The notes below the pieces were generated by a model. It did no database searches and was not told the origin of the DNA. It worked only from the letters and a program-made list of their open reading frames with translations. From Coccinella septempunctata (taxonomy: Eukaryota; Arthropoda; Insecta; Coleoptera; Coccinellidae), in assembly GCF_907165205.1 (NCBI RefSeq), contig NC_058191.1, positions 16,308,501 to 16,372,500 of the forward strand: DNA of 64,000 bases, read 5' to 3'. The position numbers and the translations under genes are program-made. Positions 21,201 to 37,125 of this stretch are shown in pieces. Numbering within the stretch: the first letter of the stretch is position 1; every line of letters begins with the position of its first letter.

Positions 21201-24200
21201 AATCTTGAAACTGCACATAGCTTTCGAATTGAGATGCACATGTTGAATTTCAGTTCGGATAGTTCTGATAGGAATTGAGATTTCAGTGGTCGATTCGACA
21301 TATTATCATTTCAATTCCTAAAGAACTATTGGATCAATTCGACCAAAATCTCGAAACTGTACATAGTTTTCGAAATGAGATGCACATGTTGAATTTCAGT
21401 TCGATAGTTCTGATAGGAATTGAGATTTCAGTGGTCAATTCGGCAAAGTGTGATATCAATTCCTCGAAAACTGTTGGATCAATTCGAACCAAATCTTGAA
21501 ACTGCACACAGTTTTCGAATTGAGATGCACATGTTGAATTTCAGTTCGATAGTTTAGATAGGAATTGAGATTTCAGCGGTCTATTCGGCAAAGTGTGATA
21601 TCAATTCCTCGAAAACGGTTGGATCAATTCGAACCAAATCTTGAAACTGCACACAGTTTTCGAATTGAGATGCACATGTTGAATTTCAGTTCGATAGTTT
21701 AGATAGGAATTGAGATTTCAGTTGTCTATTCGGCAAAGTGTGATATCAATTCCTCGAAAACGGTTGGATCAATTCGAATAAAATCTTGAAACTGCACATA
21801 GTTTTCGAATTGAGATGCACATGTTGAATTTCAGTTCGATAGTTCTGATAGGAATTGAGATTTCAGTGGTCGATTCGACATATTATCATTTCAATTCCTA
21901 AGGAACTATTGGACCAATTCGACCAAAATCTCGAAACTGTACACAGTTTTCGAAATGAGATGCACATGTTGAATTTCAGTTCGATAGTTCTGATAGGAAT
22001 TGAGATTTCAGTGGTCGATTCGACAAAATATCATTTCAATTCCCAAGGAACTATTGGATCAATTCGACCCAAATCCCGAAACTGTACTCAGTTTTCGAAT
22101 TGAGATGCACATGTTGAATTTCAGTTCGATAATTCAGATAGGAATTGAAATTTCAGTGGTCAATTCGGCAAAGTGTGATATCAATTCCTCGAAAACTGTT
22201 GGATCAATTCGAACCAAATCTTGAAACTGCACATAGTTTTCGGATTGAGATGCACATGTTGAATTTCAGTTCGATAGTTCAGATAGGAATTGAGATTTCA
22301 TTGGTCAGTTCGGCAAAGTGTGATATCAATTCCTCGAAAAGTGTTGGATCAATTCGAACCAAATCTTGAAACTGCACATAGTTTTCGGATTGAGATCCAC
22401 ATGTTGAATTTCAGTTCGATAGTTCAGATAGGAATCGAGATTTCGGTGGTCTTTTCGGCAAAGTGTGATATCAATTCCTCCAAAACTGTTAGTTCAATTC
22501 GAACCAAATCTTGAAATTTCACACAGTTTTCGAATTGAGATGCACATGTTGAAATTCAGTTCGATAGTTCAGATAGGAATTGAGATTTCAGTGGTCAATT
22601 CGACAAAATATCATTTCAATTCCCAAGGAACTATTGGATCAATTCGACCCAAATCCCGAAACTGTACTCAGTTTTTGAATTGAGATGCACATGTTGAATT
22701 TCAGTTCGATAGTTCAGATAGGAATTGAGATTTCAGTGGTCAATTCGGCAAAGTGTGATATCAATTCCTAAAAACTGTTGGATCAATTCGAACCAAATCT
22801 TGAAACTGCACATAGCTTTCGAATTGAGATGCACATGTTGAATTTCAGTTCGATAGTTCTGATAGGATTTGAGATTTCAGTGGTCGATTCGACATATTTT
22901 CATTTCAATTCCTAAGGAACTATTGGATCAATTCGACCAAAATCTCGAAACTGTACACAGTTTTCGAAATGAGATGCACATGTTGAATTTCAGTTCGATA
23001 GTTCTGATAGGAATTGAGATTTCAGTGGTCTATTCGGCAAAGTGTGATATCAATTCCTCAAAAACTGTTGGATCAATTCGAACCAAATCTTGAAACTGCA
23101 CATAGCTTTCGAATTGAGATGCACATGTTGAATTTCAGTTCGATAGTTCTGATAGAAATTGAGATTTCAGTGGTCGATTCGACATATTATCATTTCAATT
23201 CCTAAGGAACTATTGGATCAATTCGACCAAAATCTCGAAACTGTACTCAGTTTTCGAATTGAGATGCACATGTTGAATTTCAGTTCGATAGTTCAGATAG
23301 GAATTGAGATTTCAGTGGTCAATTCGGCAAAGTGTGATATCAATTCCTAAAAACTATTGGATCAATTCGAACCAAATCTTGAAACTGCACATAGCTTTCG
23401 AATTGAGATGCACATGTTGAATTTCAGTTCGATAGTTCTGATAGGAATTGAGATTTCAGTGGTCGATTCGACATATTATCATTTCAATTCCTAAAGAACT
23501 ATTGGATCAATTCGACCAAAATCTCGAAACTGTACATAGTTTTCGAAATGAGATGCACATGTTGAATTTCAGTTCGATAGTTCTGATAGGAATTGAGATT
23601 TCAGTGGTCAATTCGGCAAAGTGTGATATCAATTCCTCGAAAACTGTTGGATCAATTCGAACCAAATCTTGAAACTGCACACAGTTTTCGAATTGAGATG
23701 CACATGTTGAATTTCAGTTCGATAGTTTAGATAGGAATTGAGATTTCATTGGTCAATTCGGCAAAGTGTGATATCAATTCCTCGAAAACTGTTGGATCAA
23801 TTCGAACCAAATCTTGAAACTGCACATAGTTTTCGGATTGAGATGCACATGTTGAATTTCAGTTCGATAGTTCAGATAGGAATCGAGATTTCGGGGGTCT
23901 TTTCGGCAAAGTGTGATATCAATTCCTCAAAAACTGTTGGTTCAATTCGAACCAAATCTTGAAATTTCACACAGTTTTCGAATTGAGATGCACATGTTGA
24001 AATTCAGTTCGATAGTTCAGATAGGAATTGAGATTTCAGTGGTCAATTCGACAAAATATCATTTCAATTCCCAAGGAACTATTGGATCAATTCGACCCAA
24101 ATCCCGAAACTGTACTCAGTTTTTGAATTGAGATGCACATGTTGAATTTCAGTTCGATAGTTCAGATAGGAATTGAGATTTCAGTGGTCAATTCGGCAAA

Positions 24201-27200
24201 GTGTGATATCAATTCCTAAAACCTGTTGGATCAATTCGAACCAAATCTTGAAACTGCACATAGTTTTCGAATTGAGATGCACATGTTGAATTTCAGTTCG
24301 ATAGTTCTGATAGGAATTGAGATTTCAGTGCTCGATTCGACATATTTTCATTTCAATTCCTAAGGAACTATTGGATCAATTCGACCAAAATCTCGAAACT
24401 GTACACAGTTTTCGAAATGAGATGCACATGTTGAATTTCAGTTCGATAGTTCAGATAGGAATCGAGATTTCGGTGGTCTTTTCGGCAAAGTGTGATATCA
24501 ATTCCTCAAAAACTGTTGGATCAATTCGAACCAAATCTCGAAACAGCACATGGTTTCCGAATTGAGATGCACATGTTGAATTTCAGTTCGATAGTTCTGA
24601 TAGGAATTGAGATTTCAGTGGTCGACTCGACAAAATATCATTTCAATTCCCAAGGAACTATTGAATCAATTCGACCCAAATCCCGAAACTGTACTCAGTT
24701 TTCGAATTGAGATGCACATGTTGAATTTCAGTTCGATAGTTCAGATAGGAATTGAGATTTCAGTGGTCAATTCGGCAAAGTGTGATATCAATTCCTAAAA
24801 ACTGTTGGATCAATTCGAACCAAATCTTGAAACTGCACATAGCTTTCGAATTGAGATGCACATGTTGAATTTCAGTTCGATAGTTCTGATAGGAATTGAG
24901 ATTTCAGTGGTCGATTCGACATATTATCATTTCAATTCCTAAGGAACTATTGGATCAATTCGACCAAAATCTCGAAACTGTACACAGTTTTCGAAATGAG
25001 ATGCACATGTTGAATTTCAGTTCGATAGTTCTGATAGGAATTGAGATTTCAGTGGTCTATTCGGCAAAGTGTGATATCAATTCCTCAAAAACTGTTGGAT
25101 CAATTCGAACCAAATCTTGAAACTGCACATAGCTTTCGAATTGAGATGCACATGTTGAATTTCAGTTCGATAGTTCTGATAGGAATTGAGATTTCAGTGG
25201 TCGATTCGACATATTATCATTTCAATTCCTAAAGAACTATTGGATCAATTCGACCAAAATCTCGAAACTGTACATAGTTTTCGAAATGAGATGCACATGT
25301 TGAATTTCAGTTCGATAGTTCTGATAGGAATTGAGATTTCAGTGGTCAATTCGGCAAAGTGTGATATCAATTCCTCGAAAACTGTTGGATCAATTCGAAC
25401 CAAATCTTGAAACTGCACACAGTTTTCGAATTGAGATGCACATGTTGAATTTCAGTTCGATAGTTTAGATAGGAATTGAGATTTCAGCGGTCTATTCGGC
25501 AAAGTGTGATATCAATTCCTCGAAAACGGTTGGATCAATTCGAACCAAATCTTGAAACTGCACACAGTTTTCGAATTGAGATGCACATGTTGAATTTCAG
25601 TTCGATAGTTTAGATAGGAATTGAGATTTCAGTTGTCTATTCGGCAAAGTGTGATATCAATTCCTCGAAAACGGTTGGATCAATTCGAATAAAATCTTGA
25701 AACTGCACATAGTTTTCGAATTGAGATGCACATGTTGAATTTCAGTTCGATAGTTCTGAAAGGAATTGAGATTTCAGTGGTCGATTCGACATATTATCAT
25801 TTCAATTCCTAAGGAACTATTGGACCAATTCGACCAAAATCTCGAAACTGTACACAGTTTTCGAAATGAGATGCACATGTTGAATTTCAGTTCGATAGTT
25901 CTGATAGGAATTGAGATTTCAGTGGTCGATTCGACAAAATATCATTTCAATTCCCAAGGAACTATTGGATCAATTCGACCCAAATCCCGAAACTGTACTC
26001 AGTTTTCGAATTGAGATGCACATGTTGAATTTCAGTTCGATAATTCAGATAGGAATTGAAATTTCAGTGGTCAATTCGGCAAAGTGTGATATCAATTCCT
26101 CGAAAACTGTTGGATCAATTCGAACCAAATCTTGAAACTGCACATAGTTTTCGGATTGAGATGCACATGTTGAATTTCAGTTCGATAGTTCAGATAGGAA
26201 TTGAGATTTCATTGGTCAATTCGGCAAAGTGCGATATCAATTCCTCGAAAACTGTTGGATCAATTCGAACCAAATCTTGAAACTGCACATAGTTTTCGGA
26301 TTGAGATCCACATGTTGAATTTCAGTTCGATAGTTCAGATAGGAATCGAGATTTCGGTGGTCTTTTCGGCAAAGTGTGATATCAATTCCTCCAAAACTGT
26401 TGGTTCAATTCGAACCAAATCTTGAAATTTCACACAGTTTTCGAATTGAGATGCACATGTTGAAATTCAGTTCGATAGTTCAGATAGGAATTGAGATTTC
26501 AGTGGTCAATTCGACAAAATATCATTTCAATTCCCAAGGAACTATTGGATCAATTCGACCCAAATCCCGAAACTGTACTCAGTTTTTGAATTGAGATGCA
26601 CATGTTGAATTTCAGTTCGATAGTTCAGATAGGAATTGAGATTTCAGTGGTCAATTCGGCAAAGTGTGATATCAATTCCTAAAAACTGTTGGATCAATTC
26701 GAACCAAATCTTGAAACTGCACATAGCTTTCGAATTGAGATGCACATGTTGAATTTCAGTTCGATAGTTCTGATAGGAATTGAGATTTCAGTGGTCGATT
26801 CGACATATTTTCATTTCAATTCCTAAGGAACTATTGGATCAATTCGACCAAAATCTCGAAACTGTACACAGTTTTCGAAATGAGATGCACATGTTGAATT
26901 TCAGTTCGATAGTTCTGATAGGAATTGAGATTTCAGTGGTCTATTCGGCAAAGTGTGATATCAATTCCTCAAAAACTGTTGGATCAATTCGAACCAAATC
27001 TTGAAACTGCACATAGCTTTCGAATTGAGATGCACATGTTGAATTTCAGTTCGATAGTTCTGATAGAAATTGAGATTTCAGTGGTCGATTCGACATATTA
27101 TCATTTCAATTCCTAAGGAACTATTGGATCAATTCGACCAAAATCTCGAAACTGTACTCAGTTTTCGAATTGAGATGCACATGTTGAATTTCAGTTCGAT

Positions 27201-30200
27201 AGTTCAGATAGGAATTGAGATTTCAGTGGTCAATTCGGCAAAGTGTGATATCAATTCCTAAAAACTATTGGATCAATTCGAACCAAATCTTGAAACTGCA
27301 CATAGCTTTCGAATTGAGATGCACATGTTGAATTTCAGTTCGATAGTTCTGATAGGAATTGAGATTTCAGTGGTCGATTCGACATATTATCATTTCAATT
27401 TCTAAAGAACTATTGGATCAATTCGACCAAAATCTCGAAACTGTACATAGTTTTCGAAATGAGATGCACATGTTGAATTTCAGTTCGATAGTTCTGATAG
27501 GAATTGAGATTTCAGTGGTCAATTCGGCAAAGTGTGATATCAATTCCTCGAAAACTGTTGGATCAATTCGAACCAAATCTTGAAACTGCACACAGTTTTC
27601 GAATTGAGATGCACATGTTGAATTTCAGTTCGATAGTTTAGATAGGAATTGAGATTTCAGCGGTCTATTCGGCAAAGTGTGATATCAATTCCTCGAAAAC
27701 GGTTGGATCAATTCGAACCAAATCTTGAAACTGCACACAGTTTTCGAATTGAGATGCACATGTTGAATTTCAGTTCGATAGTTTAGATAGGAATTGAGAT
27801 TTCAGTTGTCAATTCGGCAAAGTGTGATATCAATTCCTCGAAAACTGTTGGATCAATTCGAACCAAATCTTGAAACTGCACACAGTTTTCGAATTGAGAT
27901 GCACATGTTGAATTTCAGTTCGATAGTTCAGATAGGAATCGAGATTTCAGTGGTCGATTCGACATATTATCATTTCAATTCCTAAGGAACTATTGGACCA
28001 ATTCGACCAAAATCTCGAAACTGTACACAGTTTTCGAAATGAGATGCACATGTTGAATTTCAGTTCGATAGTTCTGATAGGAATTGAGATTTCAGTGGTC
28101 GATTCGACAAAATATCATTTCAATTCCCAAGGAACTATTGGATCAATTCGACCCAAATCCCGAAACTGTACTCAGTTTTCGAATTGAGATGCACATGTTG
28201 AATTTCAGTTCGATAATTCAGATAGGAATTGAAATTTCAGTGGTCAATTCGGCAAAGTGTGATATCAATTCCTCGAAAACTGTTGGATCAATTCGAACCA
28301 AATCTTGAAACTGCACATAGTTTTCGGATTGAGATGCACATGTTGAATTTCAGTTCGATAGTTCAGATAGGAATTGAGATTTCATTGGTCAATTCGGCAA
28401 AGTGTGATATCAATTCCTCGAAAACTGTTGGATCAATTCGAACCAAATCTTGAAACTGCACATAGTTTTCGGATTGAGATGCACATGTTGAATTTCAGTT
28501 CGATAGTTCAGATAGGAATCGAGATTTCGGTGGTCTTTTCGGCAAAGTGTGATATCAATTCCTCCAAAACTGTTGGTTCAATTCGAACCAAATCTTGAAA
28601 TTTCACACAGTTTTCGAATTGAGATGCACATGTTGAAATTCAGTTCGATAGTTCAGATAGGAATTGAGATTTCAGTGGTCAATTCGACAAAATATCATTT
28701 CAATTCCCAAGGAACTATTGGATCAATTCGACCCAAATCCCGAAACTGTACTCAGTTTTTGAATTGAGATGCACATGTTGAATTTCAGTTCGATAGTTCA
28801 GATAGGAATTGAGATTTCAGTGGTCAATTCGGCAAAGTGTGATATCAATTCCTCGAAAACTGTTGGATCAATTCGAACCAAATCTTGAAACTGCACATAG
28901 TTTTCGGATTGAGATGCACATGTTGAATTTCAGTTCGATAGTTCTGATAGGAATTGAGATTTCAGTGGTCGATTCGACATATTTTCATTTCAATTCCTAA
29001 GGAACTATTGGATCAATTCGACCAAAATCTCGAAACTGTACACAGTTTTCGAAATGAGATGCACATGTTGAATTTCAGTTCGATAGGTCAGATAGGAATC
29101 GAGATTTCGGTGGTCTTTTCGGCAAAGTGTGATATCAATTCCTCAAAAACTGTTGGATCAATTCGAACCAAATCTCGAAACAGCACATGGTTTCCGAATT
29201 GAGATGCACATGTTGAATTTCAGTTCGATAGTTCTGATAGGAATTGAGATTTCAGTGGTCGACTCGACAAAATATCATTTCAATTCCTAAGGAACTATTG
29301 GATCAATTCGACCAAAATCTCGAAACTGTACACAGTTTTCGAAATGAGATGCACATGTTGAATTTCAGTTCGATAGTTCTGATAGGAATTGAGATTTCAG
29401 TGGTCTATTCGGCAAAGTGTGATATCAATTCCTCAAAAACTGTTGGATCAATTCGAACCAAATCTTGAAACTGCACATAGCTTTCGAATTGAGATGCACA
29501 TGTTGAATTTCAGTTCGATAGTTCTGATAGAAATTGAGATTTCAGTGGTCGATTCGACATATTATCATTTCAATTCCTAAGGAACTATTGGATCAATTCG
29601 ACCAAAATCTCGAAACTGTACTCAGTTTTCGAATTGAGATGCACATGTTGAATTTCAGTTCGATAGTTCAGATAGGAATTGAGATTTCAGTGGTCAATTC
29701 GGCAAAGTGTGATATCAATTCCTAAAAAATATTGGATCAATTCGAACCAAATCTTGAAACTGCACATAGCTTTCGAATTGAGATGCACATGTTGAATTTC
29801 AGTTCGATAGTTCTGATAGGAATTGAGATTTCAGTGGTCGATTCGACATATTATCATTTCAATTCCTAAAGAACTATTGGATCAATTCGACCAAAATCTC
29901 GAAACTGTACATAGTTTTCGAAATGAGATGCACATGTTGAATTTCAGTTCGATAGTTCTGATAGGAATTGAGATTTCAGTGGTCAATTCGGCAAAGTGTG
30001 ATATCAATTCCTCGAAAACTGTTGGATCAATTCGAACCAAATCTTGAAACTGCACACAGTTTCCGAATTGAGATGCACATGTTGAATTTCAGTTCGATAG
30101 TTTAGATAGGAATTGAGATTTCAGCGGTCTATTCGGCAAAGTGTGATATCAATTCCTCGAAAACGGTTGGATCAATTCGAACCAAATCTTGAAACTGCAC

Positions 30201-33200
30201 ACAGTTTTCGAATTGAGATGCGCATGTTGAATTTCAGTTCGATAGTTTAGATAGGAATTGAGATTTCAGTTGTCAATTCGGCAAAGTGTGATATCAATTC
30301 CTCGAAAACTGTTGGATCAATTCGAACCAAATCTTGAAACTGCACACAGTTTTCGAATTGAGATGCACATGTTGAATTTCAGTTCGATAGTTCAGATAGG
30401 AATCGAGATTTCGGTGGTCTTTTCGGCAAAGTGTGACATCAATTCCTCAAAAACTGTTGGTTCAATTCGAACCAAATCTTGAAATTTCACACAGTTTTCG
30501 AATTGAGATGCACATGTTGAAATTCAGTTCGATAGTTCAGATAGGAATTGAGATTTCAGTGGTCAATTCGACAAAATATCATTTCAATTCCCAAGGAACT
30601 ATTGGATCAATTCGACCCAAATCCCGAAACTGTACTCAGTTTTTGAATTGAGATGCACATGTTGAATTTCAGTTCGATAGTTCAGATAGGAATTGAGATT
30701 TCAGTGGTCAATTCGGCAAAGTGTGATATCAATTCCTCGAAAACTGTTGGATCAATTCGAACCAAATCTTGAAACTGCACATAGTTTTCGGATTGAGATG
30801 CACATGTTGAATTTCAGTTCGATAGTTCTGATAGGAATTGAGATTTCAGTGGTCGATTCGACATATTTTCATTTCAATTCCTAAGGAACTATTGGATCAA
30901 TTCGACCAAAATCTCGAAACTGTACACAGTTTTCGAAATGAGATGCACATGTTGAATTTCAGTTCGATAGTTCAGATAGGAATCGAGATTTCGGTGGTCT
31001 TTTCGGCAAAGTGTGATATCAATTCCTCAAAAACTGTTGGATCAATTCGAACCAAATCTCGAAACAGCACATGGTTTCCGAATTGAGATGCACATGTTGA
31101 ATTTCAGTTCGATAGTTCTGATAGGAATTGAGATTTCAGTGGTCGACTCGACAAAATATCATTTCAATTCCCAAGGAACTATTGAATCAATTCGACCCAA
31201 ATCCCGAAACTGTACTCAGTTTTCGAATTGAGATGCACATGTTGAATTTCAGTTCGATAATTCAGATAGGAATTGAAATTTCAGTGGTCAATTCGGCAAA
31301 GTGTGATATCAATTCCTCGAAAACTGTTGGATCAATTCGAACCAAATCTTGAAACTGCACATAGTTTTCGGATTGAGATGCACATGTTGAATTTCAGTTC
31401 GATAGTTCAGATAGGAATTGAGATTTCATTGGTCAATTCGGCAAAGTGTGATATCAATTCCTCGAAAACTGTTGGATCAATTCGAACCAAATCTTGAAAC
31501 TGCACATAGTTTTCGGATTGAGATGCACATGTTGAATTTCAGTTCGATAGTTCAGATAGGAATCGAGATTTCGGTGGTCTTTTCGGCAAAGTGTGATATC
31601 AATTCCTCAAAAACTGTTGGTTCAATTCGAACCAAATCTTGAAATTTCACACAGTTTTCGAATTGAGATGCACATGTTGAAATTCAGTTCGATAGTTCAG
31701 ATAGGAATTGAGATTTCAGTGGTCAATTCGACAAAATATCATTTCAATTCCCAAGGAACTATTGGATCAATTCGACCCAAATCCCGAAACTGTACTCAGT
31801 TTTTGAATTGAGATGCACATGTTGAATTTCAGTTCGATAGTTCAGATAGGAATTGAGATTTCAGTGGTCAATTCGGCAAAGTGTGATATCAATTCCTAAA
31901 AACTGTTGGATCAATTCGAACCAAATCTTGAAACTGCACATAGCTTTCGAATTGAGATGCACATGTTGAATTTCAGTTCGATAGTTCTGATAGGAATTGA
32001 GATTTCAGTGCTCGATTCGACATATTTTCATTTCAATTCCTAAGGAACTATTGGATCAATTCGACCAAAATCTCGAAACTGTACACAGTTTTCGAAATGA
32101 GATGCACATGTTGAATTTCAGTTCGATAGTTCAGATAGGAATCGAGATTTCGGTGGTCTTTTCGGCAAAGTGTGATATCAATTCCTCAAAAACTGTTGGA
32201 TCAATTCGAACCAAATCTCGAAACAGCACATGGTTTCCGAATTGAGATGCACATGTTGAATTTCAGTTCGATAGTTCAGATAGGAATTGAGATTTCAGTG
32301 GTCGACTCGACAAAATATCATTTCAATTCCCAAGGAACTATTGAATCAATTCGACCCAAATCCCGAAACTGTACTCAGTTTTCGAATTGAGATGCACATG
32401 TTGAATTTCAGTTCGATAGTTCAGATAGGAATTGAGATTTCAGTGGTCAATTCGGCAAAGTGTGATATCAATTCCTAAAAACTGTTGGATCAATTCGAAC
32501 CAAATCTTGAAACTGCACATAGCTTTCGAATTGAGATGCACATGTTGAATTTCAGTTCGATAGTTCTGATAGGAATTGAGATTTCAGTGGTCGATTCGAC
32601 ATATTATCATTTCAATTCCTAAGGAACTATTGGATCAATTCGACCAAAATCTCGAAACTGTACTCAGTTTTCGAATTGAGATGCACATGTTGAATTTCAG
32701 TTCGATAGTTCAGATAGGAATTGAGATTTCAGTGGTCAATTCGGCAAAGTGTGATATCAATTCTTCGAAAACTGTTGGATCAATTCGATCCAAATCTTGA
32801 AACTGCACATACTTTTCGAATTGAGATGCACATGTTGAATTTCAGTTCGATAGTTCAGATAGGAATCGAGATTTCGGTGGTCTTTTCGGCAAAGTTTGAT
32901 ATCAATTCCTCGAAAACTGTTGGATCAATTCGAATAAAATCTTGAAACTGCACATAGTTTTCGAATTGAGATGCACATGTTGAATTTCAGTTCGATAGTT
33001 CTGATAGGAATTGAGATTTCAGTGGTCGATTCGACATATTATCATTTCAATTCCTAAGGAACTATTGGACCAATTCGACCAAAATCTCGAAACTGTACAC
33101 AGTTTTCGAAATGAGATGCACATGTTGAATTTCAGTTCGATAGTTCTGATAGGAATTGAGATTTCAGTGGTCGATTCGACAAAATATCATTTCAATTCCC

Positions 33201-36200
33201 AAGGAACTATTGGATCAATTCGACCCAAATCCCGAAACTGTACTCAGTTTTCGAATTGAGATACACATGTTGAATTTCAGTTCGATAATTCAGATAGGAA
33301 TTGAAATTTCAGTGGTCAATTCGGCAAAGTGTGATATCAATTCCTCGAAAACTGTTGGATCAATTCGAACCAAATCTTGAAACTGCACATAGTTTTCGGA
33401 TTGAGATGCACATGTTGAATTTCAGTTCGATAGTTCAGATAGGAATTGAGATTTCATTGGTCAATTCGGCAAAGTGTGATATCAATTCCTCGAAAACTGT
33501 TGGATCAATTCGAACCAAATCTTGAAACTGCACATAGTTTTCGGATTGAGATGCACATGTTGAATTTCAGTTCGATAGTTCAGATAGGAATCGAGATTTC
33601 GGTGGTCTTTTCGGCAAAGTGTGATATCAATTCCTCAAAAACTGTTGGTTCAATTCGAACCAAATCTTGAAATTTCACACAGTTTTCGAATTGAGATGCA
33701 CATGTTGAAATTCAGTTCGATAGTTCAGATAGGAATTGAGATTTCAGTGGTCAATTCGACAAAATATCATTTCAATTCCCAAGGAACTATTGGATCAATT
33801 CGACCCAAATCCCGAAACTGTACTCAGTTTTTGAATTGAGATGCACATGTTGAATTTCAGTTCGATAGTTCAGATAGGAATTGAGATTTCAGTGGTCAAT
33901 TCGGCAAAGTGTGATATCAATTCCTAAAAACTGTTGGATCAATTCGAACCAAATCTTGAAACTGCACATAGCTTTCGAATTGAGATGCACATGTTGAATT
34001 TCAGTTCGATAGTTCTGATAGGAATTGAGATTTCAGTGGTCGATTCGACATATTTTCATTTCAATTCCTAAGGAACTATTGGATCAATTCGACCAAAATC
34101 TCGAAACTGTACACAGTTTTCGAAATGAGATGCACATGTTGAATTTCAGTTCGATAGTTCAGATAGGAATCGAGATTTCGGTGGTCTTTTCGGCAAAGTG
34201 TGATATCAATTCCTCAAAAACTGTTGGATCAATTCGAACCAAATCTCGAAACAGCACATGGTTTCCGAATTGAGATGCACATGTTGAATTTCAGTTCGAT
34301 AGTTCTGATAGGAATTGAGATTTCAGTGGTCGACTCAACAAAATATCATTTCAATTCCCAAGGAACTATTGAATCAATTCGACCCAAATCCCGAAACTGT
34401 ACTCAGTTTTCGAATTGAGATGCACATGTTGAATTTCAGTTCGATAGTTCAGATAGGAATTGAGATTTCAGTGGTCAATTCGGCAAAGTGTGATATCAAT
34501 TCCTAAAAACTGTTGGATCAATTCGAACCAAATCTTGAAACTGCACATAGCTTTCGAATTGAGATGCACATGTTGAATTTCAGTTCGATAGTTCTGATAG
34601 GAATTGAGATTTCAGTGGTCGATTCGACATATTATCATTTCAATTCCTAAGGAACTATTGGATCAATTCGACCAAAATCTCGAAACTGTACACAGTTTTC
34701 GAAATGAGATGCACATGTTGAATTTCAGTTCGATAGTTCTGATAGGAATTGAGATTTCAGTGGTCTATTCGGCAAAGTGTGATATCAATTCCTCAAAAAC
34801 TGTTGGATCAATTCGATCCAAATCTTGAAACTGCACATAGCTTTCGAATTGAGATGCACATGTTGAATTTCAGTTCGATAGTTCTGATAGGAATTGAGAT
34901 TTCAGTGGTCGATTCGACATATTATCATTTCAATTCCTAAGGAACTATTGGATCAATTCGACCAAAATCTCGAAACTGTACTCAGTTTTCGAATTGAGAT
35001 GCACATGTTGAATTTCAGTTCGATAGTTCAGATAGGAATTGAGATTTCAGTGGTCAATTCGGCAAAGTGTGATATCAATTCCTAAAAACTATTGGATCAA
35101 TTCGAACCAAATCTTGAAACTGCACATAGCTTTCGAATTGAGATGCACATGTTGAATTTCAGTTCGATAGTTCTGATAGGAATTGAGATTTCAGTGGTCG
35201 ATTCGACATATTATCATTTCAATTCCTAAAGAACTATTGGATCAATTCGACCAAAATCTCGAAACTGTACATAGTTTTCGAAATGAGATGCACATGTTGA
35301 ATTTCAGTTCGATAGTTCTGATAGGAATTGAGATTTCAGTGGTCAATTCGGCAAAGTGTGATATCAATTCCTCGAAAACTGTTGGATCAATTCGAACCAA
35401 ATCTTGAAACTGCACACAGTTTTCGAATTGAGATGCACATGTTGAATTTCAGTTCGATAGTTTAGATAGGAATTGAGATTTCAGCGGTCTATTCGGCAAA
35501 GTGTGATATCAATTCCTCGAAAACGGTTGGATCAATTCGAACCAAATCTTGAAACTGCACACAGTTTTCGAATTGAGATGCACATGTTGAATTTCAGTTC
35601 GATAGTTTAGATAGGAATTGAGATTTCAGTTGTCAATTCGGCAAAGTGTGATATCAATTCCTCGAAAACTGTTGGATCAATTCGAACCAAATCTTGAAAC
35701 TGCACACAGTTTTCGAATTGAGATGCACATGTTGAATTTCAGTTAGATAGTTTAGATAGGAATTGAGATTTCAGTGGTCAATTCGGCAAAGGGTGATATC
35801 AATTCCTCGAAAACTGTTGGATCAATTCGAACCAAATCTTGAAATTTCACACAGTTTTCGAAATGAGATGCACATGTTGAATTTCAGTTCGATAGTTCTG
35901 ATAGGAATTGAGATTTCAGTGGTCGATTCGACAAAATATCATTTCAATTCCCAAGGAACAATTGGATCAATTCGACCCAAATCCCGAAACTGCACACAGT
36001 TTTCGAATTGAGATGCACATGTTGAATTTCAGTTCGATAGTTTAGATAGGAATTGAGATTTCAGTGGTCAATTCGGCAAAGTGTGATATCAATTTATCGA
36101 AAACTGTTGGATCAATTCGAACCAAATCTTGAAACTGCACACAGTTTTCGAATTGAGATGCACATGTTGAATTTCAGTTCGATAGTTTAGATAGGAATTG

Positions 36201-36978
36201 AGATTTCAGCGGTCTATTCGGCAAAGTGTGATATCAATTCCTCAAAAACGGTTGGATCAATTCGAACCAAATCTTGAAACTGCACACAGTTTTCGAATTG
36301 AGATGCACATGTTGAATTTCAGTTCGATAGTTCAGATAGGAATCGAGATTTCGGTGGTCTTTTCGGCAAAGTGTTATATCAATTCCTCAAAAACTGTTGG
36401 TTGAATTCGAACCAAATCTTGAAATTTCACACAGTTTTCGAATTGAGATGCACATGTTGAAATTCAGTTCGATAGTTCAGATAGGAATTGAGATTTCAGT
36501 GGTCAATTCGGCAAAGTGTGATATCAATTCCTCGAAAACTGTTGGATCAATTCGAACCAAATCTTGAAACTGCACATAGTTTTCGGATTGAGTTGCACAT
36601 GTTGAATTTCAGTTCGATAGTTCAGATAGGAATCGAGATTTCGGTGGTCTTTTCGGCAAAGTGTGATATCAATTCCTAAAAAACTGTTATATCAATTCGA
36701 ACCAAATCTCGAAACAGCACATGGTTTCCGAATTGTGATGCACATGTTGAATTTCAGTTCGATAGTTCTGATAGGAATTGAGATTCCAGTGGTCGATTCG
36801 ACAAAATATCATTTCAATTCCCAGGGAACTATTGGATCAATTCGACCCAAATCCCGAAACTGTACTCAGTTTTCGAATTGAGATGCACATGTTGAATTTC
36901 AGTTCGATAGTTCTTATAGGAATTGAGATTTCAGTGGTCTATTCGGCAAAGTGTGATATCAATTCCTCAAAAACTGTT
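18203..36978 (+). repeat. Main 145-bp satellite array with higher-order repeats
   Basis: About 130 forward monomers, nearly all 145 bp. A recurrent 144-bp variant has lost one base in 'tcctaaaaactg' (versus 'tcctcaaaaactg'). Runs of variants repeat at fixed offsets: 2,465 bp (18,810-20,218 with 21,275-22,683), 3,911 bp (21,275-23,672 with 25,186-27,583), 6,376 bp (18,231-20,218 with 24,607-26,594) and 2,028 bp (31,418-31,811 with 33,446-33,839). All are close to whole multiples of the monomer. No gene or foreign insertion is seen in this block. Confidence 0.95.
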
Positions 36979-37125
36979 GGATCAAATCGACCCAAACCTT
37001 GAAACTGCACATCGTTTTCGGATTGAGATGCACCTGTTGAATTTCAGTTCGATAGTTCCGATAGGAATCGAGATTTCAGTGGCCTTTTCAACAAAGTGTG
37101 ATATCAATTCCTCAAAAACTGTTGG

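Noticed and set aside
18203..36978. CRISPR array
   Set aside because: Units are contiguous and similar along their whole length, with no unique spacers, and the context is eukaryotic.
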